The translations under genes and the position numbers were made by a program. This document shows positions 49,240 to 57,769 of a stretch of DNA of 64,000 nt, in pieces. The notes below the pieces were generated by a model. It did not search any database, was not told the origin of the DNA, and was given only the letters and a program-made list of their open reading frames with translations. Where the stretch lies: positions 450,454-514,453 of the forward strand of contig NZ_NEGH01000001.1 in NCBI RefSeq assembly GCF_002135375.1. Reading direction: 5' to 3'. The number at the start of each line of letters is the position of its first letter. Positions within the stretch are counted from its first letter, which is position 1. The stretch is from Acinetobacter sp. ANC 4558 (GTDB lineage: Bacteria; Pseudomonadota; Gammaproteobacteria; Pseudomonadales; Moraxellaceae).

Positions 49240-49836
49240 GTGTTTAGTGATCGTTTTGATCAACTTGTAAATGCACTGCGGATTTTGCCAAGCGTTGGAC
49301 CGAAATCGGCTCAGCGCATGGCATTGCATCTGATTATGAAAAATAAACAGGGTGCAATTGGTTTAGCAGAGGCATTAAATGAAGCAACAACGTACATTCA
49401 TGAATGTACGGTATGTCATTCATTAACAGAAGATGAAGTGTGTCAAATTTGTTTGTCTCCCGAGCGAGATGAGCAGCTCTTGTGTGTGGTTGAATCTCCT
49501 GCCGATGTTATGGCGATTGAACAAAGTGGTAGCTTTAGAGGTAAATATCATGTGCTGGGTGGGCATCTTTCACCTTTAGATGGTATTGGTCCTGAAGAGA
49601 TTGGGATTCCATATCTAATTCAACGGTTGTCGGAAGGTAAAATTACAGAAGTGATTTTAGCGACGAATGCGACGGTTGAAGGACAAGCAACAGCACATTA
49701 TTTGGTTGAAGCTGCTAAGCATTTACCAGTACATATGACCCGAATTGCTCAAGGTGTTCCTCAAGGTGGGGAGCTTGAATATGTGGATAGTCATACCTTA
49801 AGTCAAGCGGTTCATAATCGTATGAGAATGAAATAA
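49240..49836 (+). CDS. recR: Recombination mediator RecR
   Basis: This 198-residue protein has a helix-hairpin-helix (ILPSVGPKSAQRMALHL), a C4 zinc finger (CTVCHSLTEDEVCQIC), a Toprim domain and a C-terminal Walker-like region (GVPQGGELEYVD). With RecO/RecF it loads RecA on SSB-coated gaps. The start is GTG at 49240, preceded by AAGGA. It overlaps the usual ebfC-recR arrangement. Confidence 0.97.
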   Translation: MFSDRFDQLVNALRILPSVGPKSAQRMALHLIMKNKQGAIGLAEALNEATTYIHECTVCHSLTEDEVCQICLSPERDEQLLCVVESPADVMAIEQSGSFRGKYHVLGGHLSPLDGIGPEEIGIPYLIQRLSEGKITEVILATNATVEGQATAHYLVEAAKHLPVHMTRIAQGVPQGGELEYVDSHTLSQAVHNRMRMK

Positions 49837-50044
49837 CGTTTATTTCATTCTTTATAATTTATAAGATTATTGAGTGGATTTATTATGTCTTTTATACTTT
49901 ATTTATATAAATAATTTTGTTTTTAATTGTTTGAAATATAATGAATTAGGTTAATAAAGTAGCAAACAAATTAACACGTTATAGATAATTTGTATTTATT
50001 CATTACAATGGTCTAAAGAAAATGAGAAAACAAACCTCGTAGTT

Positions 50045-51187
50045 ATGTTCCAGTTTATTCAGCAGCAAAATGAGTTTGAAAATGTACTTACATTAATGAC
50101 TCAATGTAGTACATATGGTTTAGACACTGAGTTTATTAAGGTGGATACCTTATGGCCTAAATTGGGAATTTTTCAAATCAATATTAATGGGAAAGTCTTT
50201 TTATTAGATGGAACAACGCTAGATCTAACTCGTTTTTGGCAATTGTTGTTTAATGCAAAGCAAAATATTTTTCATGCCTGTGGAGAAGATTTAGACTTAA
50301 TTTATCATTATGCACATCAGCAAAATTTAAATAATGTATTTGATACACAAGTTGCACTTTCATTCTTAGGTCATGGTTTGCAGGTGAGCTATCAAAATGC
50401 ATTAAAACTTATGCTGAATATTGATATTGACAAGGATCAAACACGCTCAGATTGGTTGGCACGCCCTTTAACTCCTAAACAATTAGAGTATGCAGCAAAT
50501 GATGTGCTCTATATTATGCAGTTGGCTGATACGATAAAATCTCAACTACAAGCCAAGCATTTATTGGCTTATGTTGAAGAGGATTGTCAACATTTAGCTC
50601 ATGAAATTGGAAAAGAAACGCCAATTGAGCTCTTATATCAAGATGTGGGAAATTATCGCCATTCACGTCGTCAACTCATGCAACTTCAGCAATTGGCTAT
50701 TTGGCGTGATCAAATTGCGAAAACATTAAATTTACCTCGTAGTTTTATTTTAAAAAATGCCACGATGATTGATTTGGTTGAGAAAAATCCGAAAAATAAT
50801 TTTCAACTTGCCAGTATTAAGCAAATTCGACCAAATATTATACGAGATTATGGAAAGATCATTTTGGCTCTGTTACGTGCATTGCCAGAACAAGAACAAT
50901 GGCCTTTTAGAATACCTCGTCCAATTCGTCACTCATCCCTTGAAGTGATGAATAATGTTGAACTAGTGATACAGTCTGTTGTGGATGAAACAGCAATTCC
51001 TAGAGAAGTATTGTTGCGTAAAAAATGGTTAAACTCATTGTATAAACATGTTGTTTTTAAAGCAGATGAACAAGATTTGCCTTCATATTTATTGGGATGG
51101 CGTTATGAAGTATTAACCAAACCCTTAATTCGTGCACTTTATGAAGATCAAGATTATTTATCACAACAAATGAAAGAGACTGACTAA
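50045..51187 (+). CDS. rnd: Ribonuclease D
   Basis: This 380-residue DEDDy exonuclease trims tRNA 3' ends and other small RNAs. The catalytic residues are visible: DTEFI (Asp/Glu near 30), HACGEDLDL (Asp), and the Tyr/Asp of YAANDVLY near 155. An HRDC domain (about 210-290) follows. Length is normal. The gene is followed by a terminator and ycgL; co-occurrence of rnd and ycgL is common. Confidence 0.95.
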   Translation: MFQFIQQQNEFENVLTLMTQCSTYGLDTEFIKVDTLWPKLGIFQININGKVFLLDGTTLDLTRFWQLLFNAKQNIFHACGEDLDLIYHYAHQQNLNNVFDTQVALSFLGHGLQVSYQNALKLMLNIDIDKDQTRSDWLARPLTPKQLEYAANDVLYIMQLADTIKSQLQAKHLLAYVEEDCQHLAHEIGKETPIELLYQDVGNYRHSRRQLMQLQQLAIWRDQIAKTLNLPRSFILKNATMIDLVEKNPKNNFQLASIKQIRPNIIRDYGKIILALLRALPEQEQWPFRIPRPIRHSSLEVMNNVELVIQSVVDETAIPREVLLRKKWLNSLYKHVVFKADEQDLPSYLLGWRYEVLTKPLIRALYEDQDYLSQQMKETD

Positions 51188-51233
51188 AATAATTATCTTA
51201 AATGTTCTATAATTTAAGTGGAGTGAAAATTGG

Positions 51234-51274
51234 ACTGATGCGTTAATTTTCATTAATGTATCAGGCTTTTTTTT
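51234..51274 (+). terminator. Terminator between rnd and ycgL
   Basis: CTGATGCGTTAA and TTAATGTATCAG form a 12-bp stem (two wobbles) followed by eight T. It separates rnd from ycgL. Confidence 0.85.
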
Positions 51275-51298
51275 GTTGTATGCTTTGTTACGCGTTAA

Positions 51299-51622
51299 AT
51301 GAGTGTTATTGAAAATATGTTTTGTTCAATTTATAAGTCTAGCAAAAAAGATGAGATGTATTTGTATGTTGAACGTCTTGAAGCACATGAGAATAGTGAA
51401 GCTCCAAATCCATTAGAGTGTCTACCAGATGCATTGCGAAATGCTTTTGGGCGAGCAAGCTTTGTGATGGATTTAGAACTTGATGAATCTCGTAAACTTG
51501 CGCGTGTGAATGTTTTACATGTGTTGGATTCAATTGCGACAAAGGGTTTTTTTATTCAAATGCCTCCAGAGGGTTTGATTAATCCTAATGCAGTTGCACC
51601 AGAAGGTCTTCGTGGGGCATAA
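51299..51622 (+). CDS. ycgL: YcgL-domain protein
   Basis: This small protein (107 residues; 101 from the ATG at 51317, whose [18 protein letters not shown] fits the family start better) belongs to the YcgL family. The ending [26 protein letters not shown] is highly typical. Family members are found beside rnd; structure is known but the role is not. The start is ambiguous; neither has a strong ribosome site. It is followed by the small membrane-protein gene after 27 bases. Confidence 0.92.
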   Translation: MSVIENMFCSIYKSSKKDEMYLYVERLEAHENSEAPNPLECLPDALRNAFGRASFVMDLELDESRKLARVNVLHVLDSIATKGFFIQMPPEGLINPNAVAPEGLRGA

Positions 51623-51649
51623 ACGAGAAGAATTTGTGAGGAGAAATTA

Positions 51650-52036
51650 GTGGACGAATTTTTAGCATTTCTAGATACGATGCCCGAAGATACAATTGCA
51701 ATTACAGCTTATTTAGTTTGTAGTTTTATTGTGCTGTTATGTTGGAATAGTATAGCAAAACGTCTACCACAATTTATCGGTGGTATGTCTACAATTCTTT
51801 TGTTTGCACTAATACTTACACCAACAGTGTCAGATGGGCACAATGCATCGATTGCACCCGCTATTTTTGGATTGGCATTTGGAATATTTACAAAAGACTC
51901 CTCACTTATTTGGTTTAACTCATCTTTGATACTCTTTGTGATAGGTGTATGTTCATTTGCTGTTTTCACATGGCGCAAATTTTTAGATAAAAATCAGCAA
52001 AAAGACAATGTAGAAGAAAAAGTATCACCGCTTTAA
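51650..52036 (+). CDS. Small inner-membrane protein (128 aa)
   Basis: The protein has about three transmembrane segments (near 18-36, 47-62 and 88-108) with a basic C-terminal tail. It starts with GTG preceded by GAGGAG, a strong ribosome site. I do not recognise the family. It lies between ycgL and the MoxR/VWA pair with short gaps (27 and 20 bases), so it is likely co-transcribed and may be an envelope partner of the ATPase system. That role is inference. Confidence 0.75.
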   Translation: MDEFLAFLDTMPEDTIAITAYLVCSFIVLLCWNSIAKRLPQFIGGMSTILLFALILTPTVSDGHNASIAPAIFGLAFGIFTKDSSLIWFNSSLILFVIGVCSFAVFTWRKFLDKNQQKDNVEEKVSPL

Positions 52037-52056
52037 ATAGACGTCAGGGTTTATCT

Positions 52057-52908
52057 ATGTCAAAAAACATTCAACAATTTACGGGTACACAGCAATATAT
52101 TGCAACGGATAGCCTAAAGCTTGCAGTGAAAGCTGCGCGTCAGTTACAAAAACCACTTTTAGTAAAAGGTGAGCCAGGAACTGGGAAAACGCTTTTAGCT
52201 GAGCAAGTTGCGCAAAGTTTAGGATTGAAACTTATTACTTGGCATATCAAATCAACCACTAAAGCACAGCAGGGTCTTTACGAATATGATGCGGTGTCAC
52301 GCTTGCGTGATAGCCAGCTCGGTGACGATCGTGTTTATGATATCAAAAATTATATTAAACCAGGAAAGTTGTGGGAAGCATTTACGAGCGAAGAGCGTTG
52401 TGTTTTATTGATTGACGAAATTGATAAAGCAGATATTGAGTTTCCAAACGATTTACTACATGAATTAGATAAAATGTCGTTCTTTGTTTATGAGACAGGT
52501 GAAACAATTACAGCGCTGCAAAGACCGATTGTTATTATTACATCCAATAATGAAAAAGAGTTGCCAGATGCTTTTTTAAGACGCTGTTTCTTTCATTATA
52601 TTGAATTTCCTGATGAAGCAACGATGCGAGAGATTATCGATGTCCACTTTCCAAGTATTTCAACCACATTAGTATCTGAAGCGTTACAGGTGTTTTTTAA
52701 ATTACGCCAAGTTCCAGGTTTGAAAAAACCACCATCGACATCGGAACTGATTGATTGGTTAAGTTTACTGATGGCAGATGATCTTCCAGAAGATATATTG
52801 CGAAATGCAGATAAGACCAAGGCCATTCCACCTTTATATGGTGCATTGATTAAAAATGAACAAGATGTGCAATTGCTTGAACGTTTAGCTTTTATGGCTC
52901 GTCGTTAA
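52057..52908 (+). CDS. MoxR-family AAA+ ATPase
   Basis: This 283-residue AAA+ protein has Walker A GEPGTGKT (38-45), Walker B LLIDEIDKAD, and sensor ITSNNEKELPDAFLRR. The RFA/MoxR group acts with von Willebrand A (VWA) proteins to mature or remodel other proteins, often by inserting metal. Its partner VWA gene follows 15 bases later. This pair is widespread and its substrate here is unknown. It is cytoplasmic. Confidence 0.93.
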   Translation: MSKNIQQFTGTQQYIATDSLKLAVKAARQLQKPLLVKGEPGTGKTLLAEQVAQSLGLKLITWHIKSTTKAQQGLYEYDAVSRLRDSQLGDDRVYDIKNYIKPGKLWEAFTSEERCVLLIDEIDKADIEFPNDLLHELDKMSFFVYETGETITALQRPIVIITSNNEKELPDAFLRRCFFHYIEFPDEATMREIIDVHFPSISTTLVSEALQVFFKLRQVPGLKKPPSTSELIDWLSLLMADDLPEDILRNADKTKAIPPLYGALIKNEQDVQLLERLAFMARR

Positions 52909-52923
52909 AAGGAGAATGCGCCC

Positions 52924-54111
52924 ATGTTTGTGCGGTTATTTTATACCTTAAGAAAATATGGCGTTCCTGTATCGACTCGTGAATTAATCGATTTAAATCA
53001 GGCGATTTCTGAAGAATTGGTGTTTGCAGATCAAGATGAATTCTATCAACTGACTAAAACGATCATGGTCAAAGATGAACGTTATTTTGATAAGTTTGAT
53101 CGTGCAATGAAAGACTATTTTGATGGTATTTCAAGTTTTAATTTAGATGACATACTCAATCAGATTCATAATCTCCCCAAAGATTGGTTGGATTTAGAAC
53201 TACTCGAAAAACATTTAACACCTGAGCAACGAGAAGAATTAAAAAAAGCTGGTTCACTTGAAGAATTGATGAAAATGTTGGAAGAGCGTTTACGTGAACA
53301 ACATAAAAAACATCAAGGTGGTAATCGAATGATTGGCACGGGTGGAACTTCACCTTTTGGTGCATATGGTGATCATCCAGAGGGTGTACGTATTGGTGGA
53401 CCTGGACGAAAACGATCTGCTGTGAAAGTCTGGGAACAACGTCAATATCGAAACTTAGATGATGAGCAGATTTTAGGCACACGTCAAATGCAAATGGCAT
53501 TAAGGCGACTGAGAAAATTTGCAAGGCAAGGTGCTGCTGAAGAATTAGATATTGATAGTACGATTCGAGAAACAGCAAAACAAGGCATTTTAAATGTTCA
53601 ATTGGTTCCTGAGCGTCGAAACAGAGTCAAAGTTTTAATGTTATTTGATGTGGGAGGATCAATGGATTCTCACATTGCACAATGTGAAAAGTTATTTAGT
53701 GCAGCAAAAACAGAATTTAAAACATTAGAATATTTTTACTTTCATAACTGTCTATATGACTATGTTTGGAAAGATAATCTTCGACGATCAAATACTAAAA
53801 TGAACACCTTAGACTTATTGAATACCTATGGGCGAGATTATCGTGTCATTATTGTAGGGGATGCTAGTATGGCGCCTTATGAGTTAAATTCTGTAGGTGG
53901 TTCTGTGGAATATATGAATGATGAATCTGGGCGAGTTTGGTTTGGTCGGTTAAGACAACATTTTGAAAAAACGGCGTGGCTGAACCCTGAAGAATTTCAT
54001 TATTGGCACTATACTCAGACAATTGGTTTGATTAGACAAATTTTTGAAGATCACATGTATCCAATGACACTAAAGGGTGTTGAGGACATGATCAAATATT
54101 TAGCACGATAA
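52924..54111 (+). CDS. VWA-domain protein (CoxE-like), partner of the MoxR ATPase
   Basis: This 395-residue protein has a C-terminal VWA domain with the metal-site motif DVGGSMDSH near 242, and an N-terminal CoxE-type region (RELIDLNQAI, KYGVPVSTRE). GGAG 9 bases before the ATG is a good ribosome site. CoxE/CoxD pairs assemble the molybdenum site of CO dehydrogenase in other bacteria, but such pairs also serve other targets; no Mo enzyme is nearby. It ends the rnd-ycgL-membrane-MoxR-VWA cluster. Confidence 0.9.
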   Translation: MFVRLFYTLRKYGVPVSTRELIDLNQAISEELVFADQDEFYQLTKTIMVKDERYFDKFDRAMKDYFDGISSFNLDDILNQIHNLPKDWLDLELLEKHLTPEQREELKKAGSLEELMKMLEERLREQHKKHQGGNRMIGTGGTSPFGAYGDHPEGVRIGGPGRKRSAVKVWEQRQYRNLDDEQILGTRQMQMALRRLRKFARQGAAEELDIDSTIRETAKQGILNVQLVPERRNRVKVLMLFDVGGSMDSHIAQCEKLFSAAKTEFKTLEYFYFHNCLYDYVWKDNLRRSNTKMNTLDLLNTYGRDYRVIIVGDASMAPYELNSVGGSVEYMNDESGRVWFGRLRQHFEKTAWLNPEEFHYWHYTQTIGLIRQIFEDHMYPMTLKGVEDMIKYLAR

Positions 54112-54145
54112 AATATTTTTATTTTAAAATTAGAGAGGGATTTTA

Positions 54146-55354
54146 ATGACTCATCACATTAATGGCATAGCCTTGCCAAATGAAAATGGATTTTTTGGTG
54201 AATATGGTGGGCAGTTTATTCCACCTCATTTAAAACAGGCAATGGACGAGATTAATGCTGCATATGAAAAAATTCGTCAGACAACAGAATTTAAAAATGA
54301 ATTAGCAGATTTATTTGCCAATTATGTGGGGCGACCAAGTCCATTATTTCATGCTAAGCGTTTATCTGATCAATTAGGCGGTGCTCAAATCTATCTCAAA
54401 AGAGAAGATCTTAACCATACGGGTGCGCATAAAATTAATCATTGTTTAGGCGAAGCATTGCTTGCCAAATATATGGGTAAAAAGAAAGTAATTGCAGAAA
54501 CAGGTGCAGGGCAACATGGTGTTGCATTGGCAACGGCTTGCGCTTTGGTTGGAATTCCTTGTGAAATTCATATGGGACAAGTCGATATTGAGAAAGAACA
54601 TCCTAATGTAGTTAAAATGAAAATTTTGGGTGCAAACTTGATTTCTGTAACACGTGGTACAGCAACATTAAAAGATGCTGTAGATAGCGCATTCGAAGAA
54701 TATTTAAAAGATCCAGATCAATTTATCTATGCGATTGGCTCTGTTGTTGGTCCACATCCATTTCCGATGATGGTGCGAGATTTTCAAGCAATTATTGGTG
54801 ATGAAATTAAAGTTCAAGCCCATGATCGTTTCGGTCAAAATCCTGATTATGTGGTTGCATGTGTTGGTGGTGGTTCAAATGCACTAGGTGCATTTACTGC
54901 ATTTTTAAATGAGCCTGAAGTGCAATTGATTGGTGTTGAACCTGCTGGACATGGTTTAGATACCAATATGCATTCTGCAACGCTTACTTTGGGCAAACCA
55001 AGTCAAATTCATGGTATGGCATGTTATGTCCTTGAAGATGAGAATGGTGAACCTTTACCAGTGCATTCAATCGCATCGGGTTTAGATTATCCAGGGGTTG
55101 GACCACAACATAGCTTATTAAAAGATTTAGGACGTGTTGAATATACGACTGCGACGGACCAAGAATGTTTAGATGCATTTATGACGCTATCTCGTGTAGA
55201 GGGGATTGTTCCTGCGCTTGAAAGTTCACATGCGGTTGCGTGGGCAATTCGTGAAGCAGGAAAATTACCTAAAACGGTAAAAATTGTGGTTAATCTTTCT
55301 GGTCGCGGGGATAAAGATGCCGATTATGTGGCAGGAAAACTGGGTTTAAATTAA
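54146..55354 (+). CDS. trpB: Stand-alone tryptophan synthase beta-chain-like protein
   Basis: This 402-residue PLP enzyme has the core TrpB motifs: [11 protein letters not shown], the PLP lysine 96 in HTGAHKIN, the catalytic Glu118 in AETGAGQHG, and [11 protein letters not shown]. It joins indole and serine to make tryptophan. The sequence differs from standard trpF-linked TrpB of Acinetobacter ([26 protein letters not shown]) and it has no trpA or trpF partner. It may be a second TrpB that salvages indole. A GAGAGGG ribosome site precedes the ATG. Confidence 0.88.
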   Translation: MTHHINGIALPNENGFFGEYGGQFIPPHLKQAMDEINAAYEKIRQTTEFKNELADLFANYVGRPSPLFHAKRLSDQLGGAQIYLKREDLNHTGAHKINHCLGEALLAKYMGKKKVIAETGAGQHGVALATACALVGIPCEIHMGQVDIEKEHPNVVKMKILGANLISVTRGTATLKDAVDSAFEEYLKDPDQFIYAIGSVVGPHPFPMMVRDFQAIIGDEIKVQAHDRFGQNPDYVVACVGGGSNALGAFTAFLNEPEVQLIGVEPAGHGLDTNMHSATLTLGKPSQIHGMACYVLEDENGEPLPVHSIASGLDYPGVGPQHSLLKDLGRVEYTTATDQECLDAFMTLSRVEGIVPALESSHAVAWAIREAGKLPKTVKIVVNLSGRGDKDADYVAGKLGLN

Positions 55355-55365
55355 TTAAGCCCAGT

Positions 55366-55394
55366 AAAAAACCTCGCAATCGCGAGGTTTTTTA
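55366..55394. terminator. Bidirectional terminator between trpB and the CBS gene
   Basis: AAAAAACCTCGC and GCGAGGTTTTTT arms lie between converging stops at 55354 and 55419. Confidence 0.94.
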
Positions 55395-55418
55395 TGAAGA
55401 GAATAAATAATGATACAT

Positions 55419-55850
55419 TTAGCCAGAAATATATTGTTGTAATTGCTCAATTAAGGTTTTTTGATCATTCATTGCCGCTTTAACTAAATCACCAATAGAG
55501 ATTAAACCCAATAATTTGTCATTTTCAACAACAGGTAAATGTCGTAAATGTTTTTCAGTCATTAAATTTAAACAACTTTCAATGCGTATACTTGTATCTA
55601 CTGTGATGACATTGGAAGTCATAATCTCGCTGACGTTGGTTGTTCTAGATGTTCTTTCTTTAAGAACAATTTTACGGGTGTAATCTCGTTCTGAAAAAAT
55701 ACCAACAACTTTTTCATTTTCTGTTACAACAACAGCACCAATCCCTTTTTCAGCCATAAGTTTAATCGCTGAAAATACGGTATCTGTTGGGCGAACGGTA
55801 AAAACTGCGTGATTCGCTTTATCGTGTAAAACGTTTTTTACGGTAGTCAT
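55419..55850 (-). CDS. CBS-domain pair protein
   Basis: This 143-residue protein consists almost wholly of two CBS domains (about 15-70 and 80-135: GAVVVTENEKVVGIFSERD, LRHLPVVENDKLLGLISIGD). Such stand-alone Bateman modules bind adenine nucleotides, often AMP, ATP or NADH, and regulate partners. No partner is adjacent. It is cytoplasmic, with strong likeness to stress-type CBS proteins in other gammaproteobacteria. Confidence 0.9.
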   Translation of the reverse strand: MTTVKNVLHDKANHAVFTVRPTDTVFSAIKLMAEKGIGAVVVTENEKVVGIFSERDYTRKIVLKERTSRTTNVSEIMTSNVITVDTSIRIESCLNLMTEKHLRHLPVVENDKLLGLISIGDLVKAAMNDQKTLIEQLQQYISG

Positions 55851-55968
55851 TAATATTGTTTCTCCGTTTTTGTGATTATCGGTCTGTAAGATAAAGTTAG
55901 CGCGAAAAACATCAAATGCAAAGACCTCAACCGTTCAAATTTTCACTTTATATACTTAAAAGTGCGTA

Positions 55969-56346
55969 TTAGACCATTTTAGGTTGATTAAAAAACAAAT
56001 ATGTCATTTGATGACAACTCAATTTAAATTTTTGTGTCGTGTGATACAGCGTAGGTAAAACATTTAAGCGGCTCAGTGTGGGTAAAAGAGCCAGTTGAAA
56101 ATTCTCATGCGTAATTCTACGAGGTGTATAATTGGGCCAATATTTTTTTGCATATTTTTTGGCTTGAAAACTGGTTAGCCAAAAAGGAAAGATATGATCT
56201 TGGTGATCTGACGTCATTGCCCAACCATTATAATATAAACCCCAAAGTGAACCCGTATACATTAAAAACTTTAAGATTGAAATTTTTAGAAGGAATTCTT
56301 TAGGTAGTGGGTGTAAATGTGTAACACTGGTGAAGTCCATAATCAA
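55969..56346 (-). CDS. Hypothetical protein (125 aa, DUF2750-like)
   Basis: The frame starts at 56346; the third codon (ATG, 56340) is an alternative. The sequence GWAMTSDHQDHIFPFWLTSFQAKKYAKKYWP recalls the DUF2750 pattern (a trailing WPH-like segment), but I am not certain. It has no signal peptide; the hydrophobic part (LKFLMYTGSLWGLYYN) is too short for a membrane segment. Function is unknown. It stands alone between the CBS gene and a Sel1-like gene. Confidence 0.6.
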   Translation of the reverse strand: MIMDFTSVTHLHPLPKEFLLKISILKFLMYTGSLWGLYYNGWAMTSDHQDHIFPFWLTSFQAKKYAKKYWPNYTPRRITHENFQLALLPTLSRLNVLPTLYHTTQKFKLSCHQMTYLFFNQPKMV

Positions 56347-56462
56347 TTCTTATCAAATACATCAGGATTATAGTGTAAAGGAATTGTATGATGAGAATTG
56401 TAGGTGCTTTTATAAAAATCGTAAAAAAATATAACAATGATAGAACCTTAGCAAAAATACAA

Positions 56463-56500
56463 GCATAAAAAAACGCCACCTAAGTGACGTTTTTTTATGC
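56463..56500 (-). terminator. Terminator overlapping the end of the Sel1-like gene
   Basis: GCATAAAAAAACG...CGTTTTTTTATGC is a near-perfect stem that includes the stop codon of the gene ending at 56495. Confidence 0.85.
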
Positions 56501-56728
56501 TTGTAATGTGGCTAAATTTTGCCAATATTGACCTTTCATCGAGTCTTTTTCTACTCGAAAACCTTGATAATATAATTCAGCAAGAAACATTGCAGCTTTA
56601 CCATGTCCTGCTAATGCAGCACTTTCAAGTTCTTTTACGGCATCTTGGAAGTTCATTTCATATTGAATCGTATTGATTGCTGATGCATAAACATGTTCTA
56701 AATCATGTTGTGATAATTGATTAATCAT
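56495..56728 (-). CDS. Small Sel1-repeat-like protein (77 aa)
   Basis: The ATG at 56728 follows AAGGAG by 7 bases, and gives 77 residues; a longer frame is not supported. The second half (ESAALAGHGKAAMFLAELYYQGFRVEKD) matches one Sel1/TPR-like helical repeat (AAxxGxxxAxxxLAxxYxxG). Such repeats mediate protein-protein contacts. The first third is helical and acidic. No signal peptide. Function is unknown. Confidence 0.78.
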   Translation of the reverse strand: MINQLSQHDLEHVYASAINTIQYEMNFQDAVKELESAALAGHGKAAMFLAELYYQGFRVEKDSMKGQYWQNLATLQA

Positions 56729-56949
56729 ATATAACTCCTTATTGTAATTATGATTTAACATTTACTCGTTAAAGCCCACTTTTTTGGCTTTAGATTATTT
56801 TACCAATCTATCATTAAAGTAATATTACAAATTGATGGAAATGTCAAACTTAATTTCATTGCATTTGCTGTAATTTCAAGTTTAAATGATTAGGCAATAA
56901 ACAAAAATATTTTTTTGTAATAACTAAAGCACAATTAGGAGTAAAGAAG

Positions 56950-57309
56950 ATGACGAAGACCATCGATGGATTTGTATTGGATATACCCCCAATTAAATCT
57001 CAAATTATCGCTCTAGCGCAATATCATCATAAGAAAATTGATGAAGCTATTTTTCATCAAGAAGTACATTTAGGTCAATATGGTTTGGAGCAAAAATTTA
57101 AAATAGATGAATTTACAAAAACATTGTCTGATGTAGATCGAGAAAATTTTTACCAAATATATAGTACTGAGCTTAATCGATTAGCTCAAGACGATGATCA
57201 TCACGCACATGATGACCCTGAAACAGGAAATTTAGGTGTAATTTTCATTATATTGGTTATTATTGCAGTCTCCATATATTTTATTTTTGCTCGTCCATTA
57301 TTGGGTTGA
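56950..57309 (+). CDS. Hypothetical protein with C-terminal membrane anchor (119 aa)
   Basis: The first ~90 residues are hydrophilic with a His/Asp-rich stretch (DDDHHAHDDP) that could bind metal. A transmembrane segment (about 96-114) ends the protein, so it is a tail-anchored topology. AGGAG lies 8 bases before the ATG. I do not recognise it. The next gene (57431) is another small membrane protein after a hairpin. Confidence 0.72.
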   Translation: MTKTIDGFVLDIPPIKSQIIALAQYHHKKIDEAIFHQEVHLGQYGLEQKFKIDEFTKTLSDVDRENFYQIYSTELNRLAQDDDHHAHDDPETGNLGVIFIILVIIAVSIYFIFARPLLG

Positions 57310-57337
57310 TGGAGTTTATAACATACGATTTTTAAAG

Positions 57338-57380
57338 AATTACTCAAATTTTCCGATCAATTCGTGCAATTTGAGTAATT
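57338..57380. repeat. Long-armed inverted repeat between two small membrane genes
   Basis: AATTACTCAAATT (57338-57350) and AATTTGAGTAATT (57368-57380) are exact 13-bp complements with a 17-nt loop. There is no T-run after it. It may end the first transcript or bind a regulator ahead of the gene at 57431. Confidence 0.6.
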
Positions 57381-57430
57381 CGCTTGTATATCGTTATGTA
57401 GCATTTTAAACTACCCAATTAGAGGTAGAC

Positions 57431-57757
57431 ATGCAAAAAGTGATTCATAAAATTCAATTGTTAAAAAATAGACTCAGATTAGAAGATATTTATAATATTA
57501 TGATGATTTTTATTATCTTGATTATTTTAGGTTTATCTATTTTTGCTTCATTTCGTTCGATTAACCCAATACAGTTAAATAGCATTTATCAAATTTCGCA
57601 GCAATCAAATTATGCTGATACTCAAGAAATGGCATTGTTGTTATTGAACCAAGAGAAAATTAATGTGGGGCAGTATCTTAAATTGATGCTTGCATTACAA
57701 ATGGAGCAAAAAAGAGCAAAGCAACTTCCAGCCATCTCGATTGAAAGTCATTCATAA
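57431..57757 (+). CDS. Hypothetical single-pass membrane protein (108 aa)
   Basis: A basic N-terminus (MQKVIHKIQLLKNRLRLED) precedes one strong transmembrane segment (about 23-42: IMMIFIILIILGLSIFASF). The remaining helical part (MALLLLNQEKINVGQYLKLMLALQMEQ) is likely in the periplasm or cytoplasm. AGAGG stands 6 bases before the ATG. I do not recognise it. It converges on the M16 protease pair with 12 bases between stops. Confidence 0.7.
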   Translation: MQKVIHKIQLLKNRLRLEDIYNIMMIFIILIILGLSIFASFRSINPIQLNSIYQISQQSNYADTQEMALLLLNQEKINVGQYLKLMLALQMEQKRAKQLPAISIESHS

Positions 57758-57769
57758 ATAGCGAATCAC

